A program made the translations under genes and the position numbers. From Amarolinea sp964580725 (GTDB taxonomy: Bacteria > Chloroflexota > Anaerolineae > SSC4 > Amarolineaceae), in assembly GCA_964580725.1 (NCBI GenBank), contig CAZOLV010000001.1, forward strand, positions 62,001 to 126,000: a stretch of DNA of 64,000 nucleotides, read 5' to 3'. The stretch's first letter is position 1. Each line of letters begins with the position of its first letter. The notes under the pieces are model-generated. The model searched no databases. It was not told where the DNA came from and saw only the letters and a program-made list of their open reading frames with translations. Below, piece by piece: positions 49,795 through 57,843 of the stretch.

Positions 49795-51018
49795 CTAGCG
49801 TTCAGCCGTTTCGGCCGGCGCAGCCGGTTCGGCTGGTTCAGCCGGCGCAGCCGGTTCAGCCGTTTCGGCCGGCGCAGCCGGGATGGCCGGTTCGGCCGGC
49901 GGCGCGGCGGCGGCTGAGGCCGCGCGCAGGTCATCTTCCAGATCGGTCAGGAAGCTGTCGGGCAGATCGCTGGCCGGTTCGAACGGGGCGGCGGCAGCCG
50001 GCGACGGGTCGAAGGGCGCCAGCGCCAGGGAGGGCAGGGGAGCGCCCGGCGGCGGCGCGCCAGGGCCTGAGCGAGGGTTGTAGGGCTGCATGCCGAAGCG
50101 CGTCAGGACGATGGCGCCGAGGCCCCAGGCGCTGATGATGAACCAGAAGAGCCAGCCGAGGCAAGGCACGGCGCGCCAGAGCAGCGTGATCAGGAAGATG
50201 CCCAGAATCGCCTCTAGCAGCGGGTTGGCGTTGCGCAGCTTGATCGCTTCCAGCAGCCGTTGACCCACCAGCCAGCCAAGCGCAATCCAGGCAAAAAGCC
50301 AGGCAACGGCGCCCGCCAGCAGCAGCAGCAGTGAAATGGGCGCCAGACAGATCGTAATCGCCAGGATGGCGGCCAGCCCAAACACGATCAGCATGGTGAG
50401 CAGGCCGACGCCAAAGGTTGCCGCCGGCGAGGCGATGACGGTGTTGGCCACACGCTCGACCGGTTTGGGGAACATGACGAGCGCCAGCAGCCCCAGGGCC
50501 GCCAGGGCCAACGCCAGGCCGATGGCGCTGAGCACCTGCCAGACGTAGTTCAGCAGCATGCGCAGGACAGATGGCGGCTGCGGCGTGGCCGGGATTTGGA
50601 TCTGCGGTAACTCGAAGGGCGGCTGGTCGCCGAAACCTTCGACCACTTCGCCGTTGACCGTCGCGCCTTCGGCCTGGCTGACGTTGCCACCAAAGGTGGC
50701 GATATCGCCCTCGACGACGGCGGTCGTATTCAGCTCGACCTGTCCACCAAACACGGCGATGTCGCCCATGATCGTCCCGTCCACGGTCAGGGAACCGCCG
50801 GCGACGGCCACGTTGCCGTTGACTTGGGCGCCATCTTCGATCAGGGCGCTGCCGCCCAACACGGCAAGATCACCGTTGAGCCGTTCACCGGCGGCCAGGA
50901 CGTAGCGTTCGCCAATGACGACTTTACCGCCGCCGCCGTCTTGGGCCAGTGCGGGCGCGACGCTGAGCAGTAGCAACAGCGCGACGCCAATCGAAACGAT
51001 CCATTTTTTCGTAATCAT
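49795..51018 (-). CDS. Bactofilin-like domain membrane protein with Ala/Pro/Glu tail
   Basis: A 407-aa protein. Signal peptide at 1-25 (ending APALAQ). About 33-130 are parallel-beta-helix repeats of polymer-forming type (LNGDLAVLGGSALIEDGAQVNGNVAVAGGSLTVDG), outside the cell in this case. About 155-310 hold four to five hydrophobic helices. The C-terminal ~95 residues are a Pro/Ala/Glu-rich tail with AETAEPAAP-type repeats. These repeats surround the assembly gap, but the stop codon (49795-49797) lies outside it, so the gene appears complete. Third gene of the sigma-anti-sigma operon, 45 nt after the anti-sigma gene. An envelope structural role is likely. Confidence 0.78.
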   Translation of the reverse strand: MITKKWIVSIGVALLLLLSVAPALAQDGGGGKVVIGERYVLAAGERLNGDLAVLGGSALIEDGAQVNGNVAVAGGSLTVDGTIMGDIAVFGGQVELNTTAVVEGDIATFGGNVSQAEGATVNGEVVEGFGDQPPFELPQIQIPATPQPPSVLRMLLNYVWQVLSAIGLALALAALGLLALVMFPKPVERVANTVIASPAATFGVGLLTMLIVFGLAAILAITICLAPISLLLLLAGAVAWLFAWIALGWLVGQRLLEAIKLRNANPLLEAILGIFLITLLWRAVPCLGWLFWFIISAWGLGAIVLTRFGMQPYNPRSGPGAPPPGAPLPSLALAPFDPSPAAAAPFEPASDLPDSFLTDLEDDLRAASAAAAPPAEPAIPAAPAETAEPAAPAEPAEPAAPAETAER

Positions 51019-51063
51019 CAGTCAATCTCCTCCGATTTGCGGGTTCTTCAAGGTTAATTTCGC

Positions 51064-51624
51064 TCAAGCGCCCAGGCTGGGCAACGGCGCCAGTTGATCG
51101 AGTCGCCGGTGCACCATGTGCGCCCAGGCGAAAGTGATGAGCAGCATGGCGCCTCCGCAGATCACTGAGAGGGCTGGCAGGGGAATCTGCGAGAGACCGC
51201 CAAAGAACAGACGCACAGCCACGGTCAGCGGCTGCAGCGTCTGGGCGGCGCGCACGGCCCAATCTACCAGCGCGCCGGCCCACGCGGGGTTGGCGCCAAG
51301 CCAGGAGAAGCCGAGCAGAAGGGCGATGAGCGCCAGAAAGCTCCAGAGCGAGATCGAGCCGGTGAGCAGGACGATGCCGCCCAGCAGGCCGCGGCGTGCG
51401 GCCTGGCGACGCTGCAGGCGCTGTTCGAACCGCTGGACGAAGCCCGGCGCCGGGCCGATCATGGGCGACTGTTGCAGACGATGGGCAATCGTCTGCCACG
51501 TCTCCCAGTGCTGCCGGCAGGCGCCGCACTGCGCCAGATGCTCTTGCATCGTTGCCTGCTCGGCAGCGGCCAGTTGACTGTCTAGGGCCAGCGAGAGTTT
51601 TTCAGTCGAGATGTGTGTGTGCAT
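51064..51624 (-). CDS. Anti-sigma factor with zinc-finger domain and membrane anchor
   Basis: A 186-aa protein. The cytoplasmic N-terminus has the zinc anti-sigma motif EHLAQCGACRQHWE (His-x3-Cys-x2-Cys). Hydrophobic segments follow at about 80-110 and 145-170. It would hold the preceding ECF sigma factor inactive at the membrane. Start ATG 51624 is preferred for GAGGGG 9 nt upstream. An in-frame ATG at 51651 overlaps the sigma stop codon as ATGA and is the alternative, adding 9 residues. Cotranscribed with the sigma factor and the bactofilin-like gene. Confidence 0.87.
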   Translation of the reverse strand: MHTHISTEKLSLALDSQLAAAEQATMQEHLAQCGACRQHWETWQTIAHRLQQSPMIGPAPGFVQRFEQRLQRRQAARRGLLGGIVLLTGSISLWSFLALIALLLGFSWLGANPAWAGALVDWAVRAAQTLQPLTVAVRLFFGGLSQIPLPALSVICGGAMLLITFAWAHMVHRRLDQLAPLPSLGA

Positions 51625-51647
51625 GGCGTTGTACCCCTCTGTTGTTT

Positions 51648-52250
51648 TCATAACACGACCGCTGCACTGTTCTTGCGGGGAGTCGCAGCAACGGCGGCTT
51701 GTTGCCTGGTCATCTGTTCGGCCATCTGCAGGCGCGCCCGGTGCAGTCTCGACTTGACGGCCGCCTCGGTGATGCCCATCACCTCGGCGATTTCGGCATA
51801 GGAGAGATCGTGCCAGTAGCGCAGCACCAGCGGCAGCCGATAGGTCGGCTCCAGCCGGTCGAGCAGCAGGCGCACCTCATCGCCCGCCTCGCGGCGCAGG
51901 GCCGATTCGTCCGGCCGGTCGTTCTCTCCCGCCAGCCACTGCATGGCCGGGTTGTCTTCGATCGAAAGCCAGGTGTAACGACGGCGGCGCAGGCGGTCAA
52001 TGCACTGGTGCGATGTGATCGCCAGCAGCCAGGTCGAGAATTTGTGGCTGCGATCATACGTCTGCAAACGGGTGTAGGCCTTGAGAAAAGCATCCTGGGC
52101 GGCCTCTTCGGCTTCGCCGGCGTTGCCCAACATGCGAAAAGCCAGGTTGTAAACCGGTCTCTGATAGGCTTCGACGAGCCTGCCGAAAGCGATCTGGTTG
52201 CCCGCCAGCGCTTGTTCCAGCCAGGCCCGTTCTTGTTCTGTTTGGCTCAC
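51648..52250 (-). CDS. ECF-type RNA polymerase sigma factor
   Basis: A 200-aa sigma-70 family protein with region 2 (FRMLGNAGEAEEAAQDAFLKAYTRLQTYD, FSTWLLAITSHQCIDRLRRRRY) and region 4 (YRLPLVLRYWHDLSYAEIAEVMGITEAAVKSRLHRARLQM). Regions 1 and 3 are absent, as in extracytoplasmic-function factors. It directs transcription of an envelope-stress regulon, probably including its own operon. GTG 52250 has AGGA 9 nt upstream. Anti-sigma gene follows with overlap or a short gap. Confidence 0.93.
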   Translation of the reverse strand: MSQTEQERAWLEQALAGNQIAFGRLVEAYQRPVYNLAFRMLGNAGEAEEAAQDAFLKAYTRLQTYDRSHKFSTWLLAITSHQCIDRLRRRRYTWLSIEDNPAMQWLAGENDRPDESALRREAGDEVRLLLDRLEPTYRLPLVLRYWHDLSYAEIAEVMGITEAAVKSRLHRARLQMAEQMTRQQAAVAATPRKNSAAVVL

Positions 52251-52335
52251 GTTTTTGTCCTGAGTATCTAACGAACTTGACGCTGTTGATCGTCAGTGAA
52301 TGATACGCACGGCGGGTGCAAAGGTTTCAGGGGTC

Positions 52336-52364
52336 TTGACAGCGGGGTCGTTTTTCGCTAGAAT
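52336..52364 (+). promoter_or_regulatory. Predicted promoter of the MEMO/radical SAM operon
   Basis: TTGACA (52336-52341), 17-nt spacer, TAGAAT (52359-52364). Leader about 85 nt. Confidence 0.7.
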
Positions 52365-52456
52365 CGTATGACCGGGCCAAAGATTCGGCGATTGGCGGCT
52401 TGACGGCGCCGCCGGCCCGTCACAGTGAACGCTGATCTGTCTTGCGAAGGTGTGCC

Positions 52457-53272
52457 ATGTCAACGATGACGGTGCGTACTCCGGCGGTTGCCGGGCTGTT
52501 CTATCCGGCGTCTGCGCCATCGCTGCGCAGCCAGGCGCAGCAGATGCTCGATGCGGCGCCCGCGCCTGCCGTGCAGGACATTTGCGCCTTGATTGCCCCG
52601 CATGCCGGCTACATCTATTCCGGCCCCATCGCGGCGAGCGCCTTCAAGAGCCTGGCCGCCATCATTTCCGATCGGCCCCGCACGGTCTTCTTGCTCGGCC
52701 CGGCGCATCGCGTTCCCTTCGACGGCGTGGCCATCAGCCAGTACGACGCCTTTGCCACGCCTCTCGGCCGCATCCCCCTGGCGCACGACTGGGCGGCGCA
52801 TCTGTTGGCCCAGGGGGCGCCTTTCTGCACATTCGAACCGGCGCATGAGGGCGAACACAGTCTCGAAGTCGAACTGCCCTTCCTGCAGCTTGTGCTGCCG
52901 CACGCCCGGATCGTCCCGCTGCTCTTTGGCGATGTCAACCCGCACGCCGTCGTTCCCGCCCTGTGCGAAGCCCTGCGCCAGGCCGGCGATGCGCTGCTGA
53001 TCGTCAGCACAGATCTCAGCCATTATCACGCTTATCAGGAGGCCGTGACGCGCGACCATGCGCTGTTGGCGGCGCTGCTGGCCGGCGACCAGGCGGGAGT
53101 CCGTCGCCAGCAGGCCTGCGGCCTGTTGCCCCTGCTGGCGCTGATGGAAATTGCCCGTCGTCTGCACTGGCGGCCTCATTTGCTCGATTACCGCAACTCT
53201 GGTGACACTGCCGGCGACCGGCGTACGGTCGTGGGTTATGCCGCCGTCGCCTACACCCCCGCCCAGGACTGA
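52457..53272 (+). CDS. AmmeMemoRadiSam system protein B (MEMO1 family)
   Basis: A 271-aa protein of the MEMO family, a metal-binding fold close to extradiol dioxygenases. Metal-site segments are visible: IAPHAGYIYSG, LLGPAHRVPFDG, HEGEHSLEVELPFLQ and VSTDLSHYHAYQEA. The genomic partnership of MEMO, a radical SAM enzyme and AMMECR1 is widely conserved but its reaction is not settled. Start ATG 52457 with GAAGG 7 nt upstream. The radical SAM gene follows 50 nt later; the AMMECR1 partner is not in the window. Confidence 0.92.
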   Translation: MSTMTVRTPAVAGLFYPASAPSLRSQAQQMLDAAPAPAVQDICALIAPHAGYIYSGPIAASAFKSLAAIISDRPRTVFLLGPAHRVPFDGVAISQYDAFATPLGRIPLAHDWAAHLLAQGAPFCTFEPAHEGEHSLEVELPFLQLVLPHARIVPLLFGDVNPHAVVPALCEALRQAGDALLIVSTDLSHYHAYQEAVTRDHALLAALLAGDQAGVRRQQACGLLPLLALMEIARRLHWRPHLLDYRNSGDTAGDRRTVVGYAAVAYTPAQD

Positions 53273-53322
53273 CGAGCACACCCGCGGCTGCCGCCCAGTC
53301 GTTGCGGGAAAGGTTTGCGATC

Positions 53323-54384
53323 ATGACGCGTGAAAGTCTGGCTGCTCGTCTCGACCGCCTGACGCAGGCGGCCACGCTGGTAGAACCATTGCCCGACAAA
53401 CCGGGTTGGGTGCGCTGCCTGGCCTGTGCGCACCGCTGCAAGGTGGGGCCGGGACGGCGCGGCGTCTGCCAGGTGCGCTTTGCGGCGGATGGCGTCCTCT
53501 ACGCTCCCTTTGGCTATGTCGCGGCGCTGCAGTGCGATCCTGTCGAAAAGAAGCCCTTCAACCACCTGCTGCCGGGCAGCCAGGCTCTGACCTTCGGGAT
53601 GCTCGGCTGCGACCTGCACTGTGACTACTGCCAAAACTGGATCAGTTCGCAGGCGCTGCGCGATGACCAGGCGGGCGCACCGGTGCAAACGATCAACGCC
53701 GGGCAGATTGCCCGCATGGCGCAGCGCATGGGCGCCAGTCTGGTCGTCAGTTCCTACAACGAACCGCTCATCACCACCGAATGGGCCATCGCCATCTTCA
53801 GCGAGGCGCGCCGGCTTGGTTTGCGCACGGCCTTCGTTTCCAACGGCAACGCCACGCACGCCGCGCTCACCGCCCTGCGTCCGCACATGGACGCCATCAA
53901 GATTGACCTGAAGACGATGAATGCGCGCAACTATCGCCGATTGGGCGCCACGCTCGAAAATATCCTGGACGGCATTCGTCTGGCGGTGGCGCTTGGCTTT
54001 TGGGTCGAAATCGTATCGCTGGTGGTACCCGGTTTCAACGATGATCCCGCCGAGCTGCGGGCCGCCGCCGAATTCATCGCCGGTCTATCGCCCGACATCC
54101 CCTGGCATGTGACGGCGTTTCACAGGGACTATCGGATGCACGATCCGGCCAACACATCGGTGGAAGACCTGCGCCGGGCCGCCGAAATTGGGCGGACGGC
54201 GGGCCTGCGCTTCGTTTACGCCGGCAACCTGCCCGGCCGCGTGGGCGACTGGGAACAGACCTGGTGCCCGCAATGCGGGACGCGCCTGATCGGGCGTTAT
54301 GGATTTCACCTGTTGGAACAACGCATCGGCCCCGACGGACGCTGCCCGCAGTGCGGCCTGATCGTGCCGGGGATTTGGAGTTGA
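53323..54384 (+). CDS. AmmeMemoRadiSam system radical SAM enzyme
   Basis: A 353-aa PflA-like radical SAM protein. A zinc-type N-terminal cluster (CLACAHRC...GVC) is followed by LTFGMLGCDLHCDYCQNW with the CxxxCxxC cluster ligands. SSYNEPLITTEWAI and WHVTAFHRDYRM follow, and C-terminal CPQCG pairs form a zinc ribbon. Start ATG 53323 with GGGAAAGG about 9 nt upstream; a TTG 21 nt earlier is possible. Adjacent to MEMO, which identifies the system. Substrate unknown. Confidence 0.93.
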   Translation: MTRESLAARLDRLTQAATLVEPLPDKPGWVRCLACAHRCKVGPGRRGVCQVRFAADGVLYAPFGYVAALQCDPVEKKPFNHLLPGSQALTFGMLGCDLHCDYCQNWISSQALRDDQAGAPVQTINAGQIARMAQRMGASLVVSSYNEPLITTEWAIAIFSEARRLGLRTAFVSNGNATHAALTALRPHMDAIKIDLKTMNARNYRRLGATLENILDGIRLAVALGFWVEIVSLVVPGFNDDPAELRAAAEFIAGLSPDIPWHVTAFHRDYRMHDPANTSVEDLRRAAEIGRTAGLRFVYAGNLPGRVGDWEQTWCPQCGTRLIGRYGFHLLEQRIGPDGRCPQCGLIVPGIWS

Positions 54385-54432
54385 GTGGCAGAGGCTGGCG
54401 CCAGGCGCAAGGGCCGGCGGGGCGCCGCTGTT

Positions 54433-55614
54433 TCAGCGGCGGCGCTGATAGCCCTTGAGGCGGCGCCCGATGCGTGGATGGCGCAGTTTGCGCAGGGCGC
54501 GCATTTCCAGTTGGCGTACTCGCTCTCGCGTGACCCCCATCAGCTCGCCCACTTCCTTGAGCGTGTGGACGCGCTCCCCCTCCAACCCGTAGCGCAGACG
54601 CAAGACTTCCGCCTCGCGCGGCTTCAGATCTGAGAGGACCGCCGCCACATCGTCGCGCAGCAGGCGTTGGGCGGCCAGTTCGGATGGGGCCAGGCTGTTC
54701 TCATCTTCGATCAAGTCGGCCAGGCTGCTGCCGTCCGACTCACCCTCGCGAATCGGCTGGTCGAGCGAGACCGCCTGCTGGCCCATGTTTTGCAGACGCT
54801 GCACCTGGCGCGGGGTCAGCCCCAGTTCGGCTGCCAGTTCGTGCGCATTGGGGGTGCGTCCAAGCGTCTGCTGTAGTTCCTGGGCTACCTTGCGCAATTT
54901 GCGCTCGCGCTCGCCGGCGTGAATCGGCACGCGGATGGTGCGGCTCAGGTTGGCTACGGCGCGAATGATGGATTGGCGAATCCACCACATGGCGTAGGTC
55001 GAAAGGCGGTTGCCTTTGGCAGGATCGAACCGCTCCACCGCCCGCATCAGCCCCAGGTTGCCCTCTTGAATCAGATCGAGGAACGGCACACCCAGGCCGC
55101 GATAGCGTTTGGCGACACTGATGACCAGGCGTTGATTGGCCCGAATCAGCGCATCGCGCGCCGCCTCTGCCTTCTGCAGGTCGGCGCGCAGTTGGCGTTT
55201 GCGATCGGCCGGCAGGCTGACCTCGGCCAGCGCGGCCTTCAGTTCTTCGTTGCGCACCGCCTCGCGCGCCAGCTTGACCTCCTGCTCGGCGGTCAGCAAC
55301 GGCGTGCGCCCCATTTCGCGCAGGTAGAGCGACAGCGGATCGGACATGGCGCCGCCCAGCGCCGTTGTCTGATATTCCTCTTCGCCCTCGACATCTACTG
55401 CGACATCCACGTCCGAATCGGCTTCGGCCTGTTCGGCTAGCTGAACGTTGGCCGCTTTGAGCGACGCCAGAATATCGTCCCAGGCGTCCGGGTCTTTGTT
55501 GGCATTGGGAAACGCGCGCAACACATCTTCGAGCGCCACGCGACCGTCGTGAACGTGCGAAAGGAGGGCATCGGGTAATCTGAATTGATTGCCAGGATTA
55601 GGGCTTCTGGCCAT
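54433..55614 (-). CDS. rpoD: Primary-type RNA polymerase sigma factor (RpoD/SigA)
   Basis: A 393-aa sigma-70 factor. Region 1.2 (DPLSLYLREMGRTPLLTAEQEVKLA), region 2 (LIRANQRLVISVAKRYRGLGVPFLDLIQEGNLGLMRAVERFDPAKGNRLSTYAMWWIRQSIIRA), region 3 and region 4 (LKPREAEVLRLRYGLEGERVHTLKEVGELMGVTRERVRQLEMRALRKLRHP) are all complete. The residues that read TTGACA and TATAAT are in place, agreeing with the promoters seen in this window. AGAGG precedes ATG 55614. A short overlapping reading frame precedes it (see findings). It could be the housekeeping or a close group-2 factor. Confidence 0.93.
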   Translation of the reverse strand: MARSPNPGNQFRLPDALLSHVHDGRVALEDVLRAFPNANKDPDAWDDILASLKAANVQLAEQAEADSDVDVAVDVEGEEEYQTTALGGAMSDPLSLYLREMGRTPLLTAEQEVKLAREAVRNEELKAALAEVSLPADRKRQLRADLQKAEAARDALIRANQRLVISVAKRYRGLGVPFLDLIQEGNLGLMRAVERFDPAKGNRLSTYAMWWIRQSIIRAVANLSRTIRVPIHAGERERKLRKVAQELQQTLGRTPNAHELAAELGLTPRQVQRLQNMGQQAVSLDQPIREGESDGSSLADLIEDENSLAPSELAAQRLLRDDVAAVLSDLKPREAEVLRLRYGLEGERVHTLKEVGELMGVTRERVRQLEMRALRKLRHPRIGRRLKGYQRRR

Positions 55615-55733
55615 GCCGACCTCTTTGGTTGCTGAATGCTATGCGATCACACATGGGCAGTATTGTACCACACAAGGCGGAGGAGATGGCAAATCGGCAT
55701 GGGCCTGCGAGAGCCGGCCCATGTGGGCCGGTT

Positions 55734-56204
55734 TCAAGCGCCGGCGCGGCGCGGGCGAGCCAGTTCGTCCGTATCGAACCAGATGGTGACGGGGCCATCG
55801 TTGTGAATTTCGACCAGCATGTGTGCGCCAAAAACGCCATTCTGCACGGCCACGCCCTGCGCCGCCAGGGCCTGGCTGAAACTCTCGATTAGCGGCGCCG
55901 CGGTTTCGGGCCGCGCCGCCTGGATGAAGTCGGGCCGGCGCCCGCGGCGCACGTTGGCGTAGAGCGTGAACTGTGAAATGACCAGCGCCTGCGCCCCCAC
56001 ATCGAGCGCACAGAGGTTGAGACGCCCCTGCGCATCGTCGAAGATGCGTAGCTGGGCGATCTTCTGCGCCAGACTCTGGGCTTCGCCGGTCGAATCCCTC
56101 TCTTCGACGCCAACCAGGATCACCAGCCCTGGCCCAATCGCGGCCGTTGTGGCGCCCGCCACCTTCACCGCGGCGCGGGTGACCCGTTGGATCAACGCTC
56201 GCAT
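55734..56204 (-). CDS. dtd: D-aminoacyl-tRNA deacylase
   Basis: A 156-aa enzyme that removes D-amino acids (and glycine) from mischarged tRNA. MRALIQRVTRAAVKV is the family N-terminus. The active-site blocks SQFTLYANVRRGRRPDF and NDGPVTI with the cross-subunit Gly-cisPro are intact. ATG 56204 is preferred; the open frame extends 36 codons upstream without family resemblance. Standard size. Upstream of and on the same strand as rpoD. Confidence 0.95.
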   Translation of the reverse strand: MRALIQRVTRAAVKVAGATTAAIGPGLVILVGVEERDSTGEAQSLAQKIAQLRIFDDAQGRLNLCALDVGAQALVISQFTLYANVRRGRRPDFIQAARPETAAPLIESFSQALAAQGVAVQNGVFGAHMLVEIHNDGPVTIWFDTDELARPRRAGA

Positions 56205-56218
56205 CGTTCTTGCCTTTT

Positions 56219-56248
56219 TTGCATTCTCACCGCCTGCATCATTATAAT
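56219..56248 (+). promoter_or_regulatory. Predicted promoter of hypothetical gene 56311
   Basis: TTGCAT (56219-56224), 18-nt spacer, TATAAT (56243-56248). Confidence 0.45.
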
Positions 56249-56310
56249 CGAAGTATGCGCACCCGCGCGTTGGGGCGGGTCGCCGCCCCGCACGGAAAGG
56301 ACGTAAGATC

Positions 56311-56904
56311 ATGAATCAACTGACGACAGAACTGGTCGTTCTCGAAGCGATGACCGCCGAGTTGAGCGACTATCTACTGGGGGATCGGCTCTTTCGCCAG
56401 ATCGTCGTGCAAGGGCCGTTGGGCACGCAGCAGCCAAAGATGACATTGGGTGGCGTGCTGAGCCGCCTGCAACTGCTGCGCTGGCGTGCGGCCGCGCTGC
56501 AGCCCGAACAGCGCACACGGGTGGAACAGGCCGCCGTGCAGATCGAGGCGGCGCGGCGCATCCATCCGGCGCAGTGGGAGTTCTTCTTGCGCAAGGAGAT
56601 CAAGAGCAATCTCGACTCCTGGCGCTGGTACATGGAGGAATGTTTCAGACGCGGCGGTTGCGCCGAGACCTATGCGGCCGAGGTGCGCGCACGGGTGCGC
56701 ATGGCGCTACTCTTCGATGATGCGACTGCCGCCGGCCTCAACATCCTGTCCGAACAGGGGCAGCTACGTCGCCTCGACAGCCAGTTGCGCAACCTGTGGC
56801 GAGACGGCAATTTTCTGCTCGATCCTGCCCTGCGCTCATTCTACCCCTCCGACCGTTTCTGGTGGCTGTACGGGCTGCCGCGCCGGACGGAAGAAGAGGA
56901 TTGA
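56311..56904 (+). CDS. Hypothetical soluble helical protein
   Basis: A 197-aa protein with no recognised family. It is rich in helix and aromatic residues toward the C-terminus (LDSWRWYMEECFRRGGCAETYAAEVRARVRM; FYPSDRFWWLYGLPRR), without membrane segment or signal peptide. Charged amphipathic helices suggest a folded cytoplasmic protein. GGAAAGGACG precedes ATG 56311 and a promoter is seen at 56219-56248. Its last 69 nt overlap the 3' end of the opposite-strand EamA gene. Function unknown. Confidence 0.75.
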   Translation: MNQLTTELVVLEAMTAELSDYLLGDRLFRQIVVQGPLGTQQPKMTLGGVLSRLQLLRWRAAALQPEQRTRVEQAAVQIEAARRIHPAQWEFFLRKEIKSNLDSWRWYMEECFRRGGCAETYAAEVRARVRMALLFDDATAAGLNILSEQGQLRRLDSQLRNLWRDGNFLLDPALRSFYPSDRFWWLYGLPRRTEEED

Positions 56905-57777
56905 TTCGGCAATCAACATGCCGGCCAGAATCAGACCGCAGCCGGTCAGCGCACGCACCGTCAACTGCTCGCCGATGAGCAGGAAGCTGAAGAGGGCCGC
57001 AAAAACCGGCTCGCTGGCAAAGATGAGCGCCGTGTGGGTGGGGCTTGTAAAACGCTGCGCCAGCGCCTGCACCCAAAAGGCGAACGATGTCGCCCCAATG
57101 CCAGTGAATCCGGCCGCAAACCAGACGTTGGGCGCCGGCCAGGCTGGCGGTCCGTCCAACAGCAGCGCCGTTAGCCAGCTCAGTAGCGCCACGCCGGCGA
57201 TTTGTCCGGCGGCCAGCGGAACGGCCTCGAAGCGCGGCGCAAAACGGCCCATCAAGAGAATATGCGCCGCAAACGACACGGCGCAGCCGAGGACGAGCAG
57301 ATCGCCAGGGGCGATGCTCAGGTCATCGTTGAGCGTCAGCAGCGCCAGGCCGCCCGTGGCCAAGATCACGCCGATCACGGCGGGCCGGGCGGGCGGACGG
57401 CGTAGGAAGATGGCGGAACCGATCGGTACCAGTACAACCGAGATGCCGGTGATGAAGCCAGCCTTGGCGGGCGTCGTGAAGCGCAGCCCATAGGTCTGAA
57501 AGGCGTAGCCGGCGAAGAGCGTCAGGCCGATGACCAGGCTGGGCAGCAGAATCTGGCGGGGCGCCCGTTCGATCATGGCGGCCAGCGTCAGGCTGTGACC
57601 ACGCAGCAGGATGGGGACGAAGACAAGCGCGGCCAGCGTGAAGCGGATCGCCAGGAAGGTCATGACAGGATACGACGCCACGGCGTCTTGTACGGTGACG
57701 AAGGTACCGCCCCAGATGGCGGTGACGACGACGAGCGCCAGATCGGCCTGCCAGGCGCGTGTGGGTGCTTGTTGCAA
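56836..57777 (-). CDS. EamA/DMT-family transporter
   Basis: A 313-aa membrane protein with ten hydrophobic helices in two EamA halves (VTAIWGGTFVTVQDAVASYP and GCAVSFAAHILLMGRFAPRF...). The typical IWGG-F and TSFAFWVQALAQ...FASEPVFAALFSFLLIGEQLT signatures are present. These carriers export metabolites or amino acids; the substrate cannot be told. TTG start with no good ribosome site, so the first residues are uncertain. It overlaps the hypothetical gene 56311 at the 3' end. A 16-bp hairpin lies just upstream. Confidence 0.88.
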   Translation of the reverse strand: MQQAPTRAWQADLALVVVTAIWGGTFVTVQDAVASYPVMTFLAIRFTLAALVFVPILLRGHSLTLAAMIERAPRQILLPSLVIGLTLFAGYAFQTYGLRFTTPAKAGFITGISVVLVPIGSAIFLRRPPARPAVIGVILATGGLALLTLNDDLSIAPGDLLVLGCAVSFAAHILLMGRFAPRFEAVPLAAGQIAGVALLSWLTALLLDGPPAWPAPNVWFAAGFTGIGATSFAFWVQALAQRFTSPTHTALIFASEPVFAALFSFLLIGEQLTVRALTGCGLILAGMLIAESILFFRPARQPVQPPETVGGVE

Positions 57778-57797
57778 GGTGTTGTGATTTGGTTCCG

Positions 57798-57834
57798 CAA
57801 GACTCCCGCCGTCAGCGCGACGGCGGGAGTCTTG
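57798..57834. terminator. Perfect 16-bp hairpin without clear U-tract
   Basis: CAAGACTCCCGCCGTC / GACGGCGGGAGTCTTG with a 5-nt loop between the L,D-transpeptidase stop and the EamA start. Probably a transcription end for the former, but the T run is missing. Confidence 0.45.
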
Positions 57835-57843
57835 TTCCTGGTG

